The translations under genes and the position numbers were made by a program. Source: Halanaerobacter jeridensis (GTDB taxonomy: Bacteria; Bacillota; Halanaerobiia; Halobacteroidales; Halobacteroidaceae). Taken from it: a stretch of DNA of 64,000 nucleotides. Shown piece by piece: positions 9,228 to 17,381 of this stretch (position 1 is its first letter; each line of letters opens with the position of its first letter). The DNA is taken from contig NZ_JAFBDQ010000014.1 of the NCBI RefSeq assembly GCF_016908315.1, positions 1-64,000 on the forward strand. Direction: 5' to 3'. The notes under the pieces are model-generated. The model worked only from the letters and a program-made list of their open reading frames with translations. It had not been told where the DNA came from and ran no database searches.

Positions 9228-9380
9228 ATGTCTCAGCGAAAAAACCTTAGCTTTAATTATCCAATGACAATAAAACTAGCAAATGCTTATGTACCTAAGC
9301 AGGTTTATCAAGAACACTATTCTCCTCAACAGGGATTATCTAAAGGTACTATCTTTCCTGAGTTATACGAACCTTATTAA
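9228..9380 (+). CDS. cotJA: Spore coat protein CotJA
   Basis: This 50-aa frame is preceded by GGGAGGT at good spacing. The product contains LANAYVPKQVY, YSPQQGLSKGTIFPEL and a terminal EPY, the hallmark sequence of CotJA. In Bacillus CotJA, CotJB and CotJC form an operon for an inner-coat component made in the mother cell. It is at the short end of the family, lacking most of the N-terminal region. cotJB follows after a 240-base gap, unusually long for this operon. Confidence 0.85.
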   Translation: MSQRKNLSFNYPMTIKLANAYVPKQVYQEHYSPQQGLSKGTIFPELYEPY

Positions 9381-9399
9381 ATGCTTATCCATTTTAATT

Positions 9400-9595
9400 G
9401 ATTATTCTTGGCTAAATTTAAAATAGTTTTCATATTTAAAGTGTTTATCATCTGTGTTAGTAGTAGTTATTTTAATAATTTTGAATTTAATTGTCAATTC
9501 TCCATTATCAGTTTTCAATTATAAGCAGGTGGCAGTAAATTCACATTTATGCTCAGTACTATGAATTAAACAACTAATTTAGCCAAAAATGCTAC
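9400..9595. repeat. Palindromic insertion between cotJA and cotJB
   Basis: TTGGCTAAATTT near 9408 has its inverted partner AATTTAGCCAA near 9580, enclosing TTTAATTGTCAATTC-TCCATTATCAG. Similar AATTGTCAATTC / CATTATC sequence occurs at 43.4 and 55.2 kb. It looks like a short non-coding repeat lodged inside the cotJ operon; no coding sense was found. Confidence 0.4.
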
Positions 9596-9620
9596 ACTAC
9601 ATTATGAAGGGGGTGAATGA

Positions 9621-9875
9621 ATGACTGCCGAGCAATTATCATTATTAAAAGAAATTATGGCTTATCGTTTTTCAGTGCTTGAATTTAATTTATATTTGAA
9701 TACTCATCCTAGAGACAGAGGAGCTTTAGAAAAATATAATAAATATGTTAAAGAATTAAGAGACTTATGTTTTGAATACCAGAAGAAATATGGTCCTTTA
9801 ACTGCTACTTTTCCCAGTGAGTTTCCTTGGGAGTACTATAGCACGCCTTGGCCGTGGCAGATTAATTATGACTAA
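9621..9875 (+). CDS. cotJB: Spore coat protein CotJB
   Basis: The 84-aa product matches CotJB: LNTHPRDRGAL and the Trp/Tyr-rich tail FPWEYYSTPWPWQINYD are family signatures. It works with CotJC in the spore coat. GAAGGGGGTG precedes the start. cotJC follows after 42 bases with its own ribosome site. Confidence 0.9.
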   Translation: MTAEQLSLLKEIMAYRFSVLEFNLYLNTHPRDRGALEKYNKYVKELRDLCFEYQKKYGPLTATFPSEFPWEYYSTPWPWQINYD

Positions 9876-9917
9876 GCAAAGTAATTTAATTGAATTAGGG
9901 AAAGGAGGTAAAAAATA

Positions 9918-10478
9918 GTGTGGAGTTATCAAAAATATTTACAATATCCAGCGAAAGTAAGTAAGACTGATTTAGAAATGGCTAAATTACTTTATGCCCA
10001 GTATGCAGGACCAGATAGTGAACTTGGTGCTGCAGTTCGTTATTTAACACAAAGATACACCATGCCTACAGATGAAGCTAAAGCTACTTTAACCGATATA
10101 GGAACCGAAGAATTAGCTCATTGGGAGATTATTGCTACTCTAATCTATAAATTAGTAAATGGAGTTTCACCCAAAAAATTACAACAAGCTGGTTTAGGAG
10201 CTCATTATGCCCAACATGGCAGAGCATTGTATCCACATGATGCAGCAGGAGTTCCTTTTACCGCTGCTTATCTACAGTCGCATGAAGATCCTATAGCTAA
10301 CCTACAAGAAGATTTAGCAGCAGAAGAAAAAGCACGCGCTACTTATGAAAATTTGATTGAACTAAGTAATGACCAAGGAATAATTGAAACTCTTAGTTTT
10401 TTACGCGAAAGAGAAGTTGTTCATTTTCAACGCTTTGGAGAAACTTTAAACATTGTGCGTGATCATCTAAATAAATAA
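9918..10478 (+). CDS. cotJC: Spore coat protein CotJC, manganese catalase-like
   Basis: The 186-aa product belongs to the CotJC/Mn-catalase family. Metal-ligand motifs of the four-helix bundle are visible: DIGTEELAHWE near residue 59 and EEKARATYENL plus REREVVHFQRFGE in the second half. It could remove peroxide at the coat or be purely structural. GTG start preceded by AAAGGAGGT; an upstream ATG is not available in frame. Third gene of the cotJ operon, followed by a strong terminator. Confidence 0.92.
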   Translation: MWSYQKYLQYPAKVSKTDLEMAKLLYAQYAGPDSELGAAVRYLTQRYTMPTDEAKATLTDIGTEELAHWEIIATLIYKLVNGVSPKKLQQAGLGAHYAQHGRALYPHDAAGVPFTAAYLQSHEDPIANLQEDLAAEEKARATYENLIELSNDQGIIETLSFLREREVVHFQRFGETLNIVRDHLNK

Positions 10479-10503
10479 AAAAGTCCCAATTGGGACTTTT
10501 TTA
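10479..10503 (+). terminator. Intrinsic terminator after cotJC
   Basis: Perfect AAGTCCCAATTGGGACTT stem followed by six T residues. Confidence 0.85.
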
Positions 10504-10524
10504 TTTATTAGCTTTTAATTTTAA

Positions 10525-10562
10525 GGTTTTCGGGTTTAGTTCATGTTTCAAGCCCGAAAACC
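10525..10562 (-). terminator. Intrinsic terminator after spoIIR
   Basis: GGTTTTCGGG pairs with CCCGAAAACC across an 18-base loop, just past the minus-strand spoIIR stop. Confidence 0.7.
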
Positions 10563-10576
10563 ATCTTTTTATTTAA

Positions 10577-11218
10577 TCACTCTTCAAAATCAAATAATTT
10601 AGCCAAATTTAATTTCGCCTTTACTATTTCTGGATTTTCTTTTAAGTATTCAGCAAACTTTAATTTAAATTTAACTTGTACTTGCTCTTTATTTTTATTT
10701 TGCCCTTTATTAATCATCTGCGGCGGCATTTTATCCACCGAATCTACAAAACATAAAGGAGGAAATAATACACACCACCAATTAGCTCCTTGACCTGATC
10801 CAATTTCAACTCTTAAAGCTTGATATTCTCCAGCATCTAAAGTTAAATTATTATAGCTGCGGGTAGGGAAATTATAGTTTCCTACTTTTAATTGAATTTT
10901 ATAATCGTATCCTTCTTCACTTATCTTTTGTTTCACAACCTTGCTTAAATAATCTAAATTATTATTAACTATTTCTTTAGCCCGTTCTGGATTAGATAAA
11001 CCACTAAAGATTTTATTTCCTGCATTAATAATTTCATTCCGTACTTTACGTTTTAATAATTGGTCAGCCGGAGAATTACTATTAGCAACTACATGCAATC
11101 TTAATAAATCTTCATCTTTAATCTTACTTAATTCTTGCACAAAAATAAATTTATTAGCAAAAACAATTAAGGAAATTAAGATGATGCTCACCCCTAAAAT
11201 AACTTTAATTCTTTTCAT
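10577..11218 (-). CDS. spoIIR: Stage II sporulation protein R
   Basis: SpoIIR is the forespore-secreted signal that triggers SpoIIGA to process pro-sigma-E in the mother cell. The 213-aa product has an N-terminal membrane or signal segment (residues 5-22), RLHVVANSNSPADQ and GANWWCVLFPPLCFVD, all diagnostic. GGAGG precedes the start. It overlaps the end of sigG by 14 bases, so the two are one operon; both are forespore functions and SpoIIR is a sigma-F target in Bacillus. Confidence 0.93.
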   Translation of the reverse strand: MKRIKVILGVSIILISLIVFANKFIFVQELSKIKDEDLLRLHVVANSNSPADQLLKRKVRNEIINAGNKIFSGLSNPERAKEIVNNNLDYLSKVVKQKISEEGYDYKIQLKVGNYNFPTRSYNNLTLDAGEYQALRVEIGSGQGANWWCVLFPPLCFVDSVDKMPPQMINKGQNKNKEQVQVKFKLKFAEYLKENPEIVKAKLNLAKLFDFEE

Positions 11219-12008
11219 TTTTTATCCTCCTTTCTCTTTTAACTTGAATAAAATCATTTAACTTATTTAAAATTTTACTTTGTAAACGTGAAACTTGAGC
11301 TTGAGAAATTCCAATCTTATCAGCTATTTCTGATTGAGTTAAACCTTCATAGAATCTCATTCTAATAATAATCTCTTCTCTAGAATTTAACTTTTCTAAA
11401 GCCTCTTCCAAACTTAAACTATTAATTAATTCCTCTGTACTATCACTACCACTTAACTGTTCTAACAAAAATAAACTATCGCCTTCTTCTTTAAACACAG
11501 ATTTAAACAAAGATACTGGAGTCTTAGTAGCATCTAATGCATAAACCAATCTTTCTTTTGTAATATCTAACTTCTCCGCTATCTCTTTCAAAGAAGGCTC
11601 ACTATATTTTCTTTTCTGCCATTCCTTTTTCATTTGCAGAGCCTCATAAGCAATTTTACGTAGAGAACGACTAACTTTGATATCTTGGTCATCTCTTAAA
11701 TAACGTTTTATTTCACCAACAATCATTGGAACCGCATAAGTAGAAAATCTAACTCCTACATTGGTATCAAAATTATCAATAGCTTTAATTAAACCAATAC
11801 ACCCTACTTGAAATAAATCATCAGCTGCATAATCTCTATTTCTAAATTTTTTTAATACACTAAGTACTAACTTTAAATTTCCCTGAATCAACTTAGTTCT
11901 TGCCTCTATCGAACCTTGCTTCATCTCATGAAATAACTTCTTCATTTCTTGGTGTGACAGAACATTTAAATCATTTGTATTTAAACCACTTAACTCAACT
12001 CGGTTCAT
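11205..12008 (-). CDS. sigG: RNA polymerase sigma factor SigG
   Basis: This sigma-70 family factor drives late forespore transcription. The N-terminus MNRVELSGLNTNDLNVL matches the sigma-G signature and distinguishes it from sigma-F. Region 2 contains DDLFQVGCIGLIKAIDNFD and FSTYAVPMIVGEIKRYLRD; region 4 contains LTQSEIADKIGISQAQVSR. I start at the ATG at 12008 (267 aa) behind AGAGGTG. A poor sigma-G-like pair (TGTATA and GATGATA, 18 bases apart) lies upstream; I do not rely on it. In many relatives sigG follows spoIIGA-sigE; here it is paired with spoIIR. Confidence 0.93.
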   Translation of the reverse strand: MNRVELSGLNTNDLNVLSHQEMKKLFHEMKQGSIEARTKLIQGNLKLVLSVLKKFRNRDYAADDLFQVGCIGLIKAIDNFDTNVGVRFSTYAVPMIVGEIKRYLRDDQDIKVSRSLRKIAYEALQMKKEWQKRKYSEPSLKEIAEKLDITKERLVYALDATKTPVSLFKSVFKEEGDSLFLLEQLSGSDSTEELINSLSLEEALEKLNSREEIIIRMRFYEGLTQSEIADKIGISQAQVSRLQSKILNKLNDFIQVKRERRIKNEKN

Positions 12009-12299
12009 CACCAACACCTCTTTTCCATTATTTTCTATTAATATCATCGGTGTCTGTGATAGAAGTTATACATATAAATTTTATTTTTTTATAAATTGTT
12101 GCTTTAAAGTAAAGATGCTATACACAATTTAGTTTATTCAAATGACTATTTTTTATCCAAAAAAATAAAATTACTTTTAAGATTTTAAAAATCTAAATAG
12201 GAAATTTTTATTATCAGAATAGATAATATATTTTTTCACATAATAAAATAAGAAATTATATCATTTTAACTATAAACTTTTAAAGAAAGGATGATAACT

Positions 12300-12767
12300 A
12301 TGAAAGCTATTTTAGATAAATACACTCTCGCCATAGTAGCCACACTCATTGCTAATACAATTAAAAATATTGTTGATTATGGCTTCTATTTGCTTAATAT
12401 TACTGAACATGCAATTTATCATATTGCTGCCTCAGCTTATTTTTCAGTTGAAGACACTAGAACTATTGCAGCAGGAATAGTTGGTATCTTTACTGACTAT
12501 GCAGTAGCTATGATTTTGGGCCTTATTATAATGTATGTTCTCTACTATACAAGTTCTGATTATTTTTGGGTTAAAGGACTATCAGTCGGATTATTGAGTT
12601 GGTTATTAGTTTTTGGTATGATGTTAAGAATGAAAGTAGGCAGAATTGATCCCATTGACCCAGGTACCAATGTAGTTAATTTAACAGAACATTTATTACT
12701 AGGTGTACTAATAGCTTTCTTGATTGTTAAATATGGAAGGAAATCTTTAGTTTATGATGAAACTTGA
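12300..12767 (+). CDS. Four-helix integral membrane protein, unknown function
   Basis: I do not recognise the family with certainty. The 155-aa product has four hydrophobic helices, roughly residues 10-35, 58-82, 95-115 and 128-147. An Asp/Pro-rich stretch (RIDPIDPGTN) lies before the last helix. I chose the ATG at 12300 behind AGGATG. A terminator follows. Neighbours give no functional link. Confidence 0.75.
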   Translation: MKAILDKYTLAIVATLIANTIKNIVDYGFYLLNITEHAIYHIAASAYFSVEDTRTIAAGIVGIFTDYAVAMILGLIIMYVLYYTSSDYFWVKGLSVGLLSWLLVFGMMLRMKVGRIDPIDPGTNVVNLTEHLLLGVLIAFLIVKYGRKSLVYDET

Positions 12768-12789
12768 AGATAATCATGCTAAAATAGAA

Positions 12790-12812
12790 AGATTCCGGGA
12801 ATCCCGGAATCT
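12790..12812. terminator. Bidirectional intrinsic terminator
   Basis: AGATTCCGGGA pairs with TCCCGGAATCT, loop of one base; serves the convergent membrane-protein and oxidoreductase genes. Confidence 0.8.
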
Positions 12813-12822
12813 TAAAAACTTT

Positions 12823-14073
12823 TTAATACACAAATTGTCCATTAGGTTCTTCCTCAAAGAAGTCACCATAAGATAATTGAAATAATTTATCTAATTTATT
12901 TGATAAATTTATTTCTTCTTTAATTAATTTACCATAAACACCTGAATTATCTATATCACCTACAAATACTGCTCCACGCAATTGATTGTCTTTTAAAATT
13001 AACTTTTTGTAATTATCCTTATCTTGACTAATATAAACTCTATAATCATCGTTATCAACATTAACCAAACCATAAGTTATTGCTGATAAATCGAGAAAAC
13101 GCATTGAATTTTGATAAGCAAAATTTTCTGTTATTTCTTCTTTTTGACCTACCATATTTCGAGCAGCAATTTTGCCTTGTTTAACTGCTAGAGGCCAAAT
13201 TGGAGTTAGAGTTAACTCATCGCTAAAGACTTCTTCAGACTGACATACATCACCAGCAGCATAAATGTTATCTATAGCTGTCTGTTGGTATTCATCTACA
13301 ATAATTCCCTGATCTATATTTATTGGAGTATCCGCTACTAGATTAGTATTAGGCTTTACCCCAGTAGCAACAATCACTAATTGAGTTTTAAGCTCTTTTC
13401 CATTATCTAATTTTAATCCTTGAACATGATTTTGTTCATCAATTACTAACTTTTGGGCACTACGATTAGTTATTGTTTGAATACCTGCTTCATTAAAACG
13501 AGATTGATAACGAGCACTAGCTTCTTCATCTAACTGCTGAGGTAAAATCCTATCCCCTAATTCTACAATAGAGACATCAACACCTAATTCATTTAGTCCA
13601 ATTGCTGCATCTACTCCTACTAAACCTGCTCCTATAACAACTGCTTTATCAATTTCAGTTCCTAATTCTTCAATCTCCTCAGCATCTTCTAAATTTCTCA
13701 AACCAAAAACCTCTTGACCTTGATCTAAATTATCAATTGGAGGTAAAAATGGAGTTGAACCAGTAGCAATTAATAATTGATCATAATTATGTTGAGAATC
13801 ATCTGACAATTTAACCTGATTATCTTCTACTTGAACATCTACAACTTCTTGGTCATTAATCCAATTAATATCATACTGCTCCCAAAAATCATCAGTAATA
13901 AATTTTAATTCTTCTACATCACGTTCTCCAGCAATTAAATAATGCAACATACATCTAGAATAAACTTTTTCATCTTTTGAAATAATAGTTATTTCTGCAC
14001 TATTATCTAATTTTCTCAATTCTTTAGCTGCATTGATCCCTGCTGCACTTGCACCAATAATTAAATATTTCAC
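12823..14073 (-). CDS. FAD/NAD(P)-dependent oxidoreductase of the CODH module
   Basis: This 416-aa pyridine nucleotide-disulfide-type flavoprotein has an N-terminal FAD site (IIGASAAGINAA), a central NAD(P) site (VVIGAGLVGVDAA near residue 146) and a second FAD motif (IYAAGDVC near residue 268). The gene starts within the stop of the CooF-like ferredoxin gene (four-base ATGA overlap). The set cooS-cooF-flavoprotein is a known CO dehydrogenase arrangement in anaerobes, in which electrons from CO pass through CooF to NAD(P)+ or to oxidant detoxification. With cooS apparently broken here, its partner may now be something else. Confidence 0.87.
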   Translation of the reverse strand: MKYLIIGASAAGINAAKELRKLDNSAEITIISKDEKVYSRCMLHYLIAGERDVEELKFITDDFWEQYDINWINDQEVVDVQVEDNQVKLSDDSQHNYDQLLIATGSTPFLPPIDNLDQGQEVFGLRNLEDAEEIEELGTEIDKAVVIGAGLVGVDAAIGLNELGVDVSIVELGDRILPQQLDEEASARYQSRFNEAGIQTITNRSAQKLVIDEQNHVQGLKLDNGKELKTQLVIVATGVKPNTNLVADTPINIDQGIIVDEYQQTAIDNIYAAGDVCQSEEVFSDELTLTPIWPLAVKQGKIAARNMVGQKEEITENFAYQNSMRFLDLSAITYGLVNVDNDDYRVYISQDKDNYKKLILKDNQLRGAVFVGDIDNSGVYGKLIKEEINLSNKLDKLFQLSYGDFFEEEPNGQFVY

Positions 14074-14528
14074 CCTACCACCTTCTTATCTTCGACTTCA
14101 ATTAATTTTATAGCACCTGTTGGACACTGTTCAATACAGCTAGGTTTTTCTTGGTCTTGACACAAATCACACTTAAAGGCTACATTTCTCTTTTTATCTT
14201 TAAAGGCAAGACCATACGGGCAACTCATCACACACATCCAACAACCTGCACATTTATCTTCATCAATAGATACAATTCCTGTCTCTTCATCTTTAGTTAA
14301 AGCTCCTGACATACAAGCTTCTACACAATCTGGTTCATCACAATGCCGACAAAACAGGGGGGCATTATCTTCATAGTTATCAGGCTGTGTAATAGCATTA
14401 GCACTTTGATTACTCACATCACTAAAATCTAAATTAGCAATCTCTGCATCGGACTTGTTAGCCATACAAGCTAAAACACAATTCTTACAGGCTTCACATA
14501 GATCTTGGTCAATATAAATTCTTTTCAT
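14070..14528 (-). CDS. cooF: CooF-like four-cluster ferredoxin
   Basis: The 152-aa iron-sulfur protein has the CooF/HycB arrangement of four 4Fe-4S binding motifs: CEACKNCVLAC, CRHCDEPDCVEAC, CAGCWMCVMSCP and CDLCQDQEKPSCIEQCP. It would pass electrons from the CO dehydrogenase to the co-transcribed flavoprotein. The gene overlaps the flavoprotein gene by four bases. It is separated from cooS by a 122-base gap with a strong hairpin, so expression may be only partly coupled. Confidence 0.88.
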   Translation of the reverse strand: MKRIYIDQDLCEACKNCVLACMANKSDAEIANLDFSDVSNQSANAITQPDNYEDNAPLFCRHCDEPDCVEACMSGALTKDEETGIVSIDEDKCAGCWMCVMSCPYGLAFKDKKRNVAFKCDLCQDQEKPSCIEQCPTGAIKLIEVEDKKVVG

Positions 14529-14605
14529 AATTGCTGCTGCTAAAGATTAGCAGCTTAGCTCACCCCTTTCAATATAACTTATAGTAATTAGTTCATTCCC
14601 ACTAA

Positions 14606-14643
14606 GAAAATAGTTATGAGGCATCTGTCTCATAACTATTTTC
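14606..14643 (-). terminator. Hairpin between cooS and cooF
   Basis: GAAAATAGTTATGAG pairs perfectly with CTCATAACTATTTTC (15 bp, eight-base loop). The T-run after it is weak, so it may be an attenuator or a 3'-end stabiliser rather than a full terminator. Confidence 0.65.
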
Positions 14644-14650
14644 CTTAAAT

Positions 14651-16552
14651 TTAAGCAGACTTTTCTTCATCTTCAACTTCTAAGCCTAAACCTTCTCGGC
14701 GATCAACGATAATCTCCTCTAATTTATCAGCAGTACTTTCAACCTCTTCATCAATAATCAATTGTCCACCTGTAATATCTGGTAAGTCTTTAGTTAATGT
14801 ATCAACAACAACTTCACTACCTGTTACAAACGGAGGTAAAGCAAGATGAAGTGGTAAACCTAGGGCCAATCCAAATGCTCCATCGGCTAGTGCTTGTTCT
14901 TCTAACCACTGTGGAGCAGATAAAGCAACTGGTAAATCTGGAATATCAACTCCTAATTCTTTAGCTAACTCTACTGCCACCTGCTCTACTCGACCAATTG
15001 ATAAACATGGGCCAAAGTTTAAGACTGGTGGAATCCCTAAATCTTCACAAACCGCCTGCAAATTATCTCCAGCTAATTCTGCTGCTCCTGGCGAAACTAA
15101 GCCACAATTTTCTAACCCACCTGTAGTACATCCAGCAGATAAGACTAAAATATCGCGATCAATTAATTCTTTAGTTAACTCTACTGTAAATACATCATGT
15201 CCTTGCGCAGTTAAATTAGAACAGCCAACTACACCAGCAACTCCTTTGATTTTTCCTTCAGCAATTAAATCAAGTAATGGCTGATAACTACCACCTAAGA
15301 ACTCACGCAATGAATTTTCACTAACACCAGTAACTACATCATCATGACCGTGGTCTTTAGGAATATCTATTTCTACTTCTCCACGGCGACTTTGATAACT
15401 ATTAATTGCTTGCTTCATAATTTCATCTGACAGTTCTTCGGCTTGATGAGGATTAAACTCAATTAAATCCGCCGTCTTTTTCTTAGCTACATCATCAATC
15501 GCCATCATCTCTACCTCATATTCTTCTGCGACTTCTTCTAAACCTGGAATAGTACAGTTGAATTCAGAAACTACCAAATCAATACCACCAGTAGCTAATA
15601 ATGCCTCACTTGTATAATTATTGCCAGCATGACCAGCGAAAACTTCATCATAATGTGTTCCGCGTGACTGTAAATCTTGACCTACACAAGTACAGCCCAC
15701 TATTTTAAAGCCTTTAGCTCCTACTTATTTAGCCTTTTGCTTAGCCTCTTCAGTTATTAACTCATCCTGTAAATGAGCAATCATTGTCTGTTGATGACCT
15801 GTGACAACAATATTAATATAATCTTCATCAACTACTTTAAATCCAACTTGGTCTTGTCTGATTTCTGGTTCACCTAACATTACATCATTTAATAAATTAG
15901 TTAAGTGCAAACCATACAGTCCAGTAGAAATACCTAAATTAAGTACATGCATCATCATATCAACAGGGTCACTAGATAAATTAGTACTAGTTTTGACCAC
16001 CCCATCAAAAACCTCAGACTTTGCGCCTCCAGGCATGATATCTAATTCACGCCATTTCTCTAATCGGGGTTGATAAGATAATTTTTCAACTAATTCCATT
16101 TCTTCAAAACGAGGCTTATATAAATCCTTTATTACTTTATCAGCTACCTTAACTGCCTTTTGATTAACATCATCTTCTTCAATCTCAAATTCCTCAGCTA
16201 AATCTTCTAAAGCATCTAAGCCTTTAAGCTCTGTAGCATAATTTCCCTGTCCAGCTTCTTTAAGGTTACGCGCTGTATTCTCTACTACATGTAAATAACA
16301 ACCCGCCCCTGCAGCCACATGTCTTAAAAAGTTTCTGGCTACTATTGTATCTGCATCTGCTCCACAAACTCCCTGCGGTGAATCAGGTGTAATCCGACAA
16401 GGACCATTAGAACACAAACGGCAACATACACCTTTCTTCCCAAATCCACACTTAACTGACTGTTCTCTCTCTCGGTTAAAAGAAGTCTTTAAATCTTGCT
16501 TAGAATCTAAAAAATCACATAATCCACAATCTGCTGAAGTACATCTTTCCAT
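14651..16552 (-). pseudogene. cooS: CO dehydrogenase catalytic subunit CooS, interrupted by an in-frame TAA
   Basis: Read as one frame this is a full-length CooS (about 633 codons), the Ni-Fe enzyme that oxidises CO to CO2. The first 275 codons (15725-16552) hold the cluster D and B cysteines (CGFGKKGVCC, CSNGPC, GVCG). The rest holds likely cluster C ligands: VGCTCVGQD, SEFNCTIP, VVGCSN, SAGCTTGG and FGPC. The halves are in the same frame and separated only by a TAA at 15725-15727, where relatives read continuously through ...AK-x-VGAKG. TAA is not a selenocysteine or pyrrolysine codon. Either this is a recent nonsense mutation or a sequencing error, or a GTG restart at 15700 makes a second polypeptide. 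Some positions differ from usual CooS (VTGHQQ where HGH is common). Confidence 0.85.
15725..15727 (-). other. In-frame TAA inside cooS
   Basis: On the minus strand the codons read GCT AAA TAA GTA GGA GCT AAA GGC. The frame is unbroken on both sides and continues into the conserved GAKG / GCTCVGQ block. A single base change from AAA, CAA or GAA would create it. Confidence 0.9.
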
Positions 16553-16578
16553 TTTATTTTTCCTCCTTATATATTTTT

Positions 16579-16759
16579 TCTATATAAAGCCTCACTTTTA
16601 AGTGAAGCTTTATAGTAACAAATTCTTAGGTAATAGTGATGAGTAGAAAATCAAAAACAAAGTCAAAAACTTTCATTTTAAAGAAATTAAACTGTCTTTT
16701 GAGGGTTTGACTTTATGAATTTGACTCATTACTAATTACTCTTTACTCGTTACTATAAG
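16579..16759. mobile_element. MITE-like element B (subtype II, right end lost)
   Basis: It starts TTCTATATAAAG with a terminal hairpin (CTCACTTTTAAGTGAAG). Its interior, GTGATGAGTAGAAAATCAAA and ACTCATTACT with TACTCGTTACTATAA, matches the element at 35.0-35.25 kb. The right hairpin and CTTTATATAG end are missing. It lies between cooS and the probable operator at 16760-16779. Confidence 0.65.
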
Positions 16760-16779
16760 TGTACTAAATTGGTATACTT
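16760..16779 (-). promoter_or_regulatory. Probable Rrf2 operator upstream of cooS
   Basis: On the minus strand AAGTATACCAATTTAGTACA matches, in 15 of the first 18 positions, the site AAGTATACTAATCCAGTATA in the rrf2 promoter. It directly abuts element B, which places it about 200 bases from the cooS start. Shared regulation by the Rrf2 protein is inferred. Confidence 0.5.
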
Positions 16780-16795
16780 TAATCTAAAAAAAGAG

Positions 16796-17203
16796 TTACT
16801 CTGCTAATAATTTAGCAAAAGTATACTCTTTTAATTTATCAGTAATTGTTTCACGCACATCATATAAAGCATGATGAATGCGGCACGTATCTGCTCCTTG
16901 TTTGTTACAAGCTTCAGGCTCTACTAAACAGCGATTAACTTCAATTGGCCCTTCTACTGCCTCTACTACATCTAGTAAAGTAACATCTGCTGGGTCTTTA
17001 GCCAAAGCATAACCACCATATTTACCACGATAAGATTCAATAATATCAGTTTGTGCTAATTTGCGAAATGTTTTTAGTAAAAATCTTTTCGGAATATTCT
17101 CTACTTCTGAAATAGTCTGCGCATCAACTCTATTACCTACTCCCTGCTTGGCTAAATACAGCACAGCCCTAAATGCATAGTCACTAGCTTGACTCAGTTT
17201 CAT
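16796..17203 (-). CDS. Rrf2-family transcriptional regulator
   Basis: This 135-aa winged-helix regulator of the Rrf2/IscR family starts MKLSQASDYAFRAVLYLA, has the recognition region IPKRFLLKTFRKL and RGKYGGYAL, and carries three cysteines (CLVEPEACNKQGADTC) placed like the Fe-S ligands of IscR-type sensors. It probably senses redox or Fe-S status. It lies upstream of cooS in the same direction, and the same palindromic box occurs in its own promoter and before cooS, so autorepression and control of the CO dehydrogenase module are likely. Confidence 0.88.
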   Translation of the reverse strand: MKLSQASDYAFRAVLYLAKQGVGNRVDAQTISEVENIPKRFLLKTFRKLAQTDIIESYRGKYGGYALAKDPADVTLLDVVEAVEGPIEVNRCLVEPEACNKQGADTCRIHHALYDVRETITDKLKEYTFAKLLAE

Positions 17204-17254
17204 TAATTTTCCTCCTAATTGATTGTGAAAACTAACACATTATCTACAGTTTAA

Positions 17255-17283
17255 ATTATACTGGATTAGTATACTTATGTCAA
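17255..17283 (-). promoter_or_regulatory. rrf2 promoter with overlapping operator
   Basis: TTGACA (17278-17283, minus strand), a 17-base spacer and TATAAT (17255-17260) form a perfect sigma-A promoter. The inverted repeat AGTATACTAATCCAGTATA lies in the spacer and runs into the -10 box, the layout expected for autorepression. Confidence 0.85.
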
Positions 17284-17300
17284 ATTAAATTTAAATATGA

Positions 17301-17329
17301 TTGATTAATCTCTCATAATAAATTATAAT
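17301..17329 (+). promoter_or_regulatory. Promoter of the rubrerythrin-like gene
   Basis: TTGATT at 17301-17306, 17-base spacer, TATAAT at 17324-17329. It is divergent from the rrf2 promoter 18 bases away. Confidence 0.7.
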
Positions 17330-17381
17330 TATATTGACAATTGTTTCAAATCTTAGTTTTGCTAAAAAAAGGAGGCAAAAT

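Noticed and set aside
15725-15727. Selenocysteine or pyrrolysine readthrough in cooS
   Set aside because: The codon is TAA; selenocysteine uses TGA and pyrrolysine TAG. No SECIS-like hairpin was looked for further.
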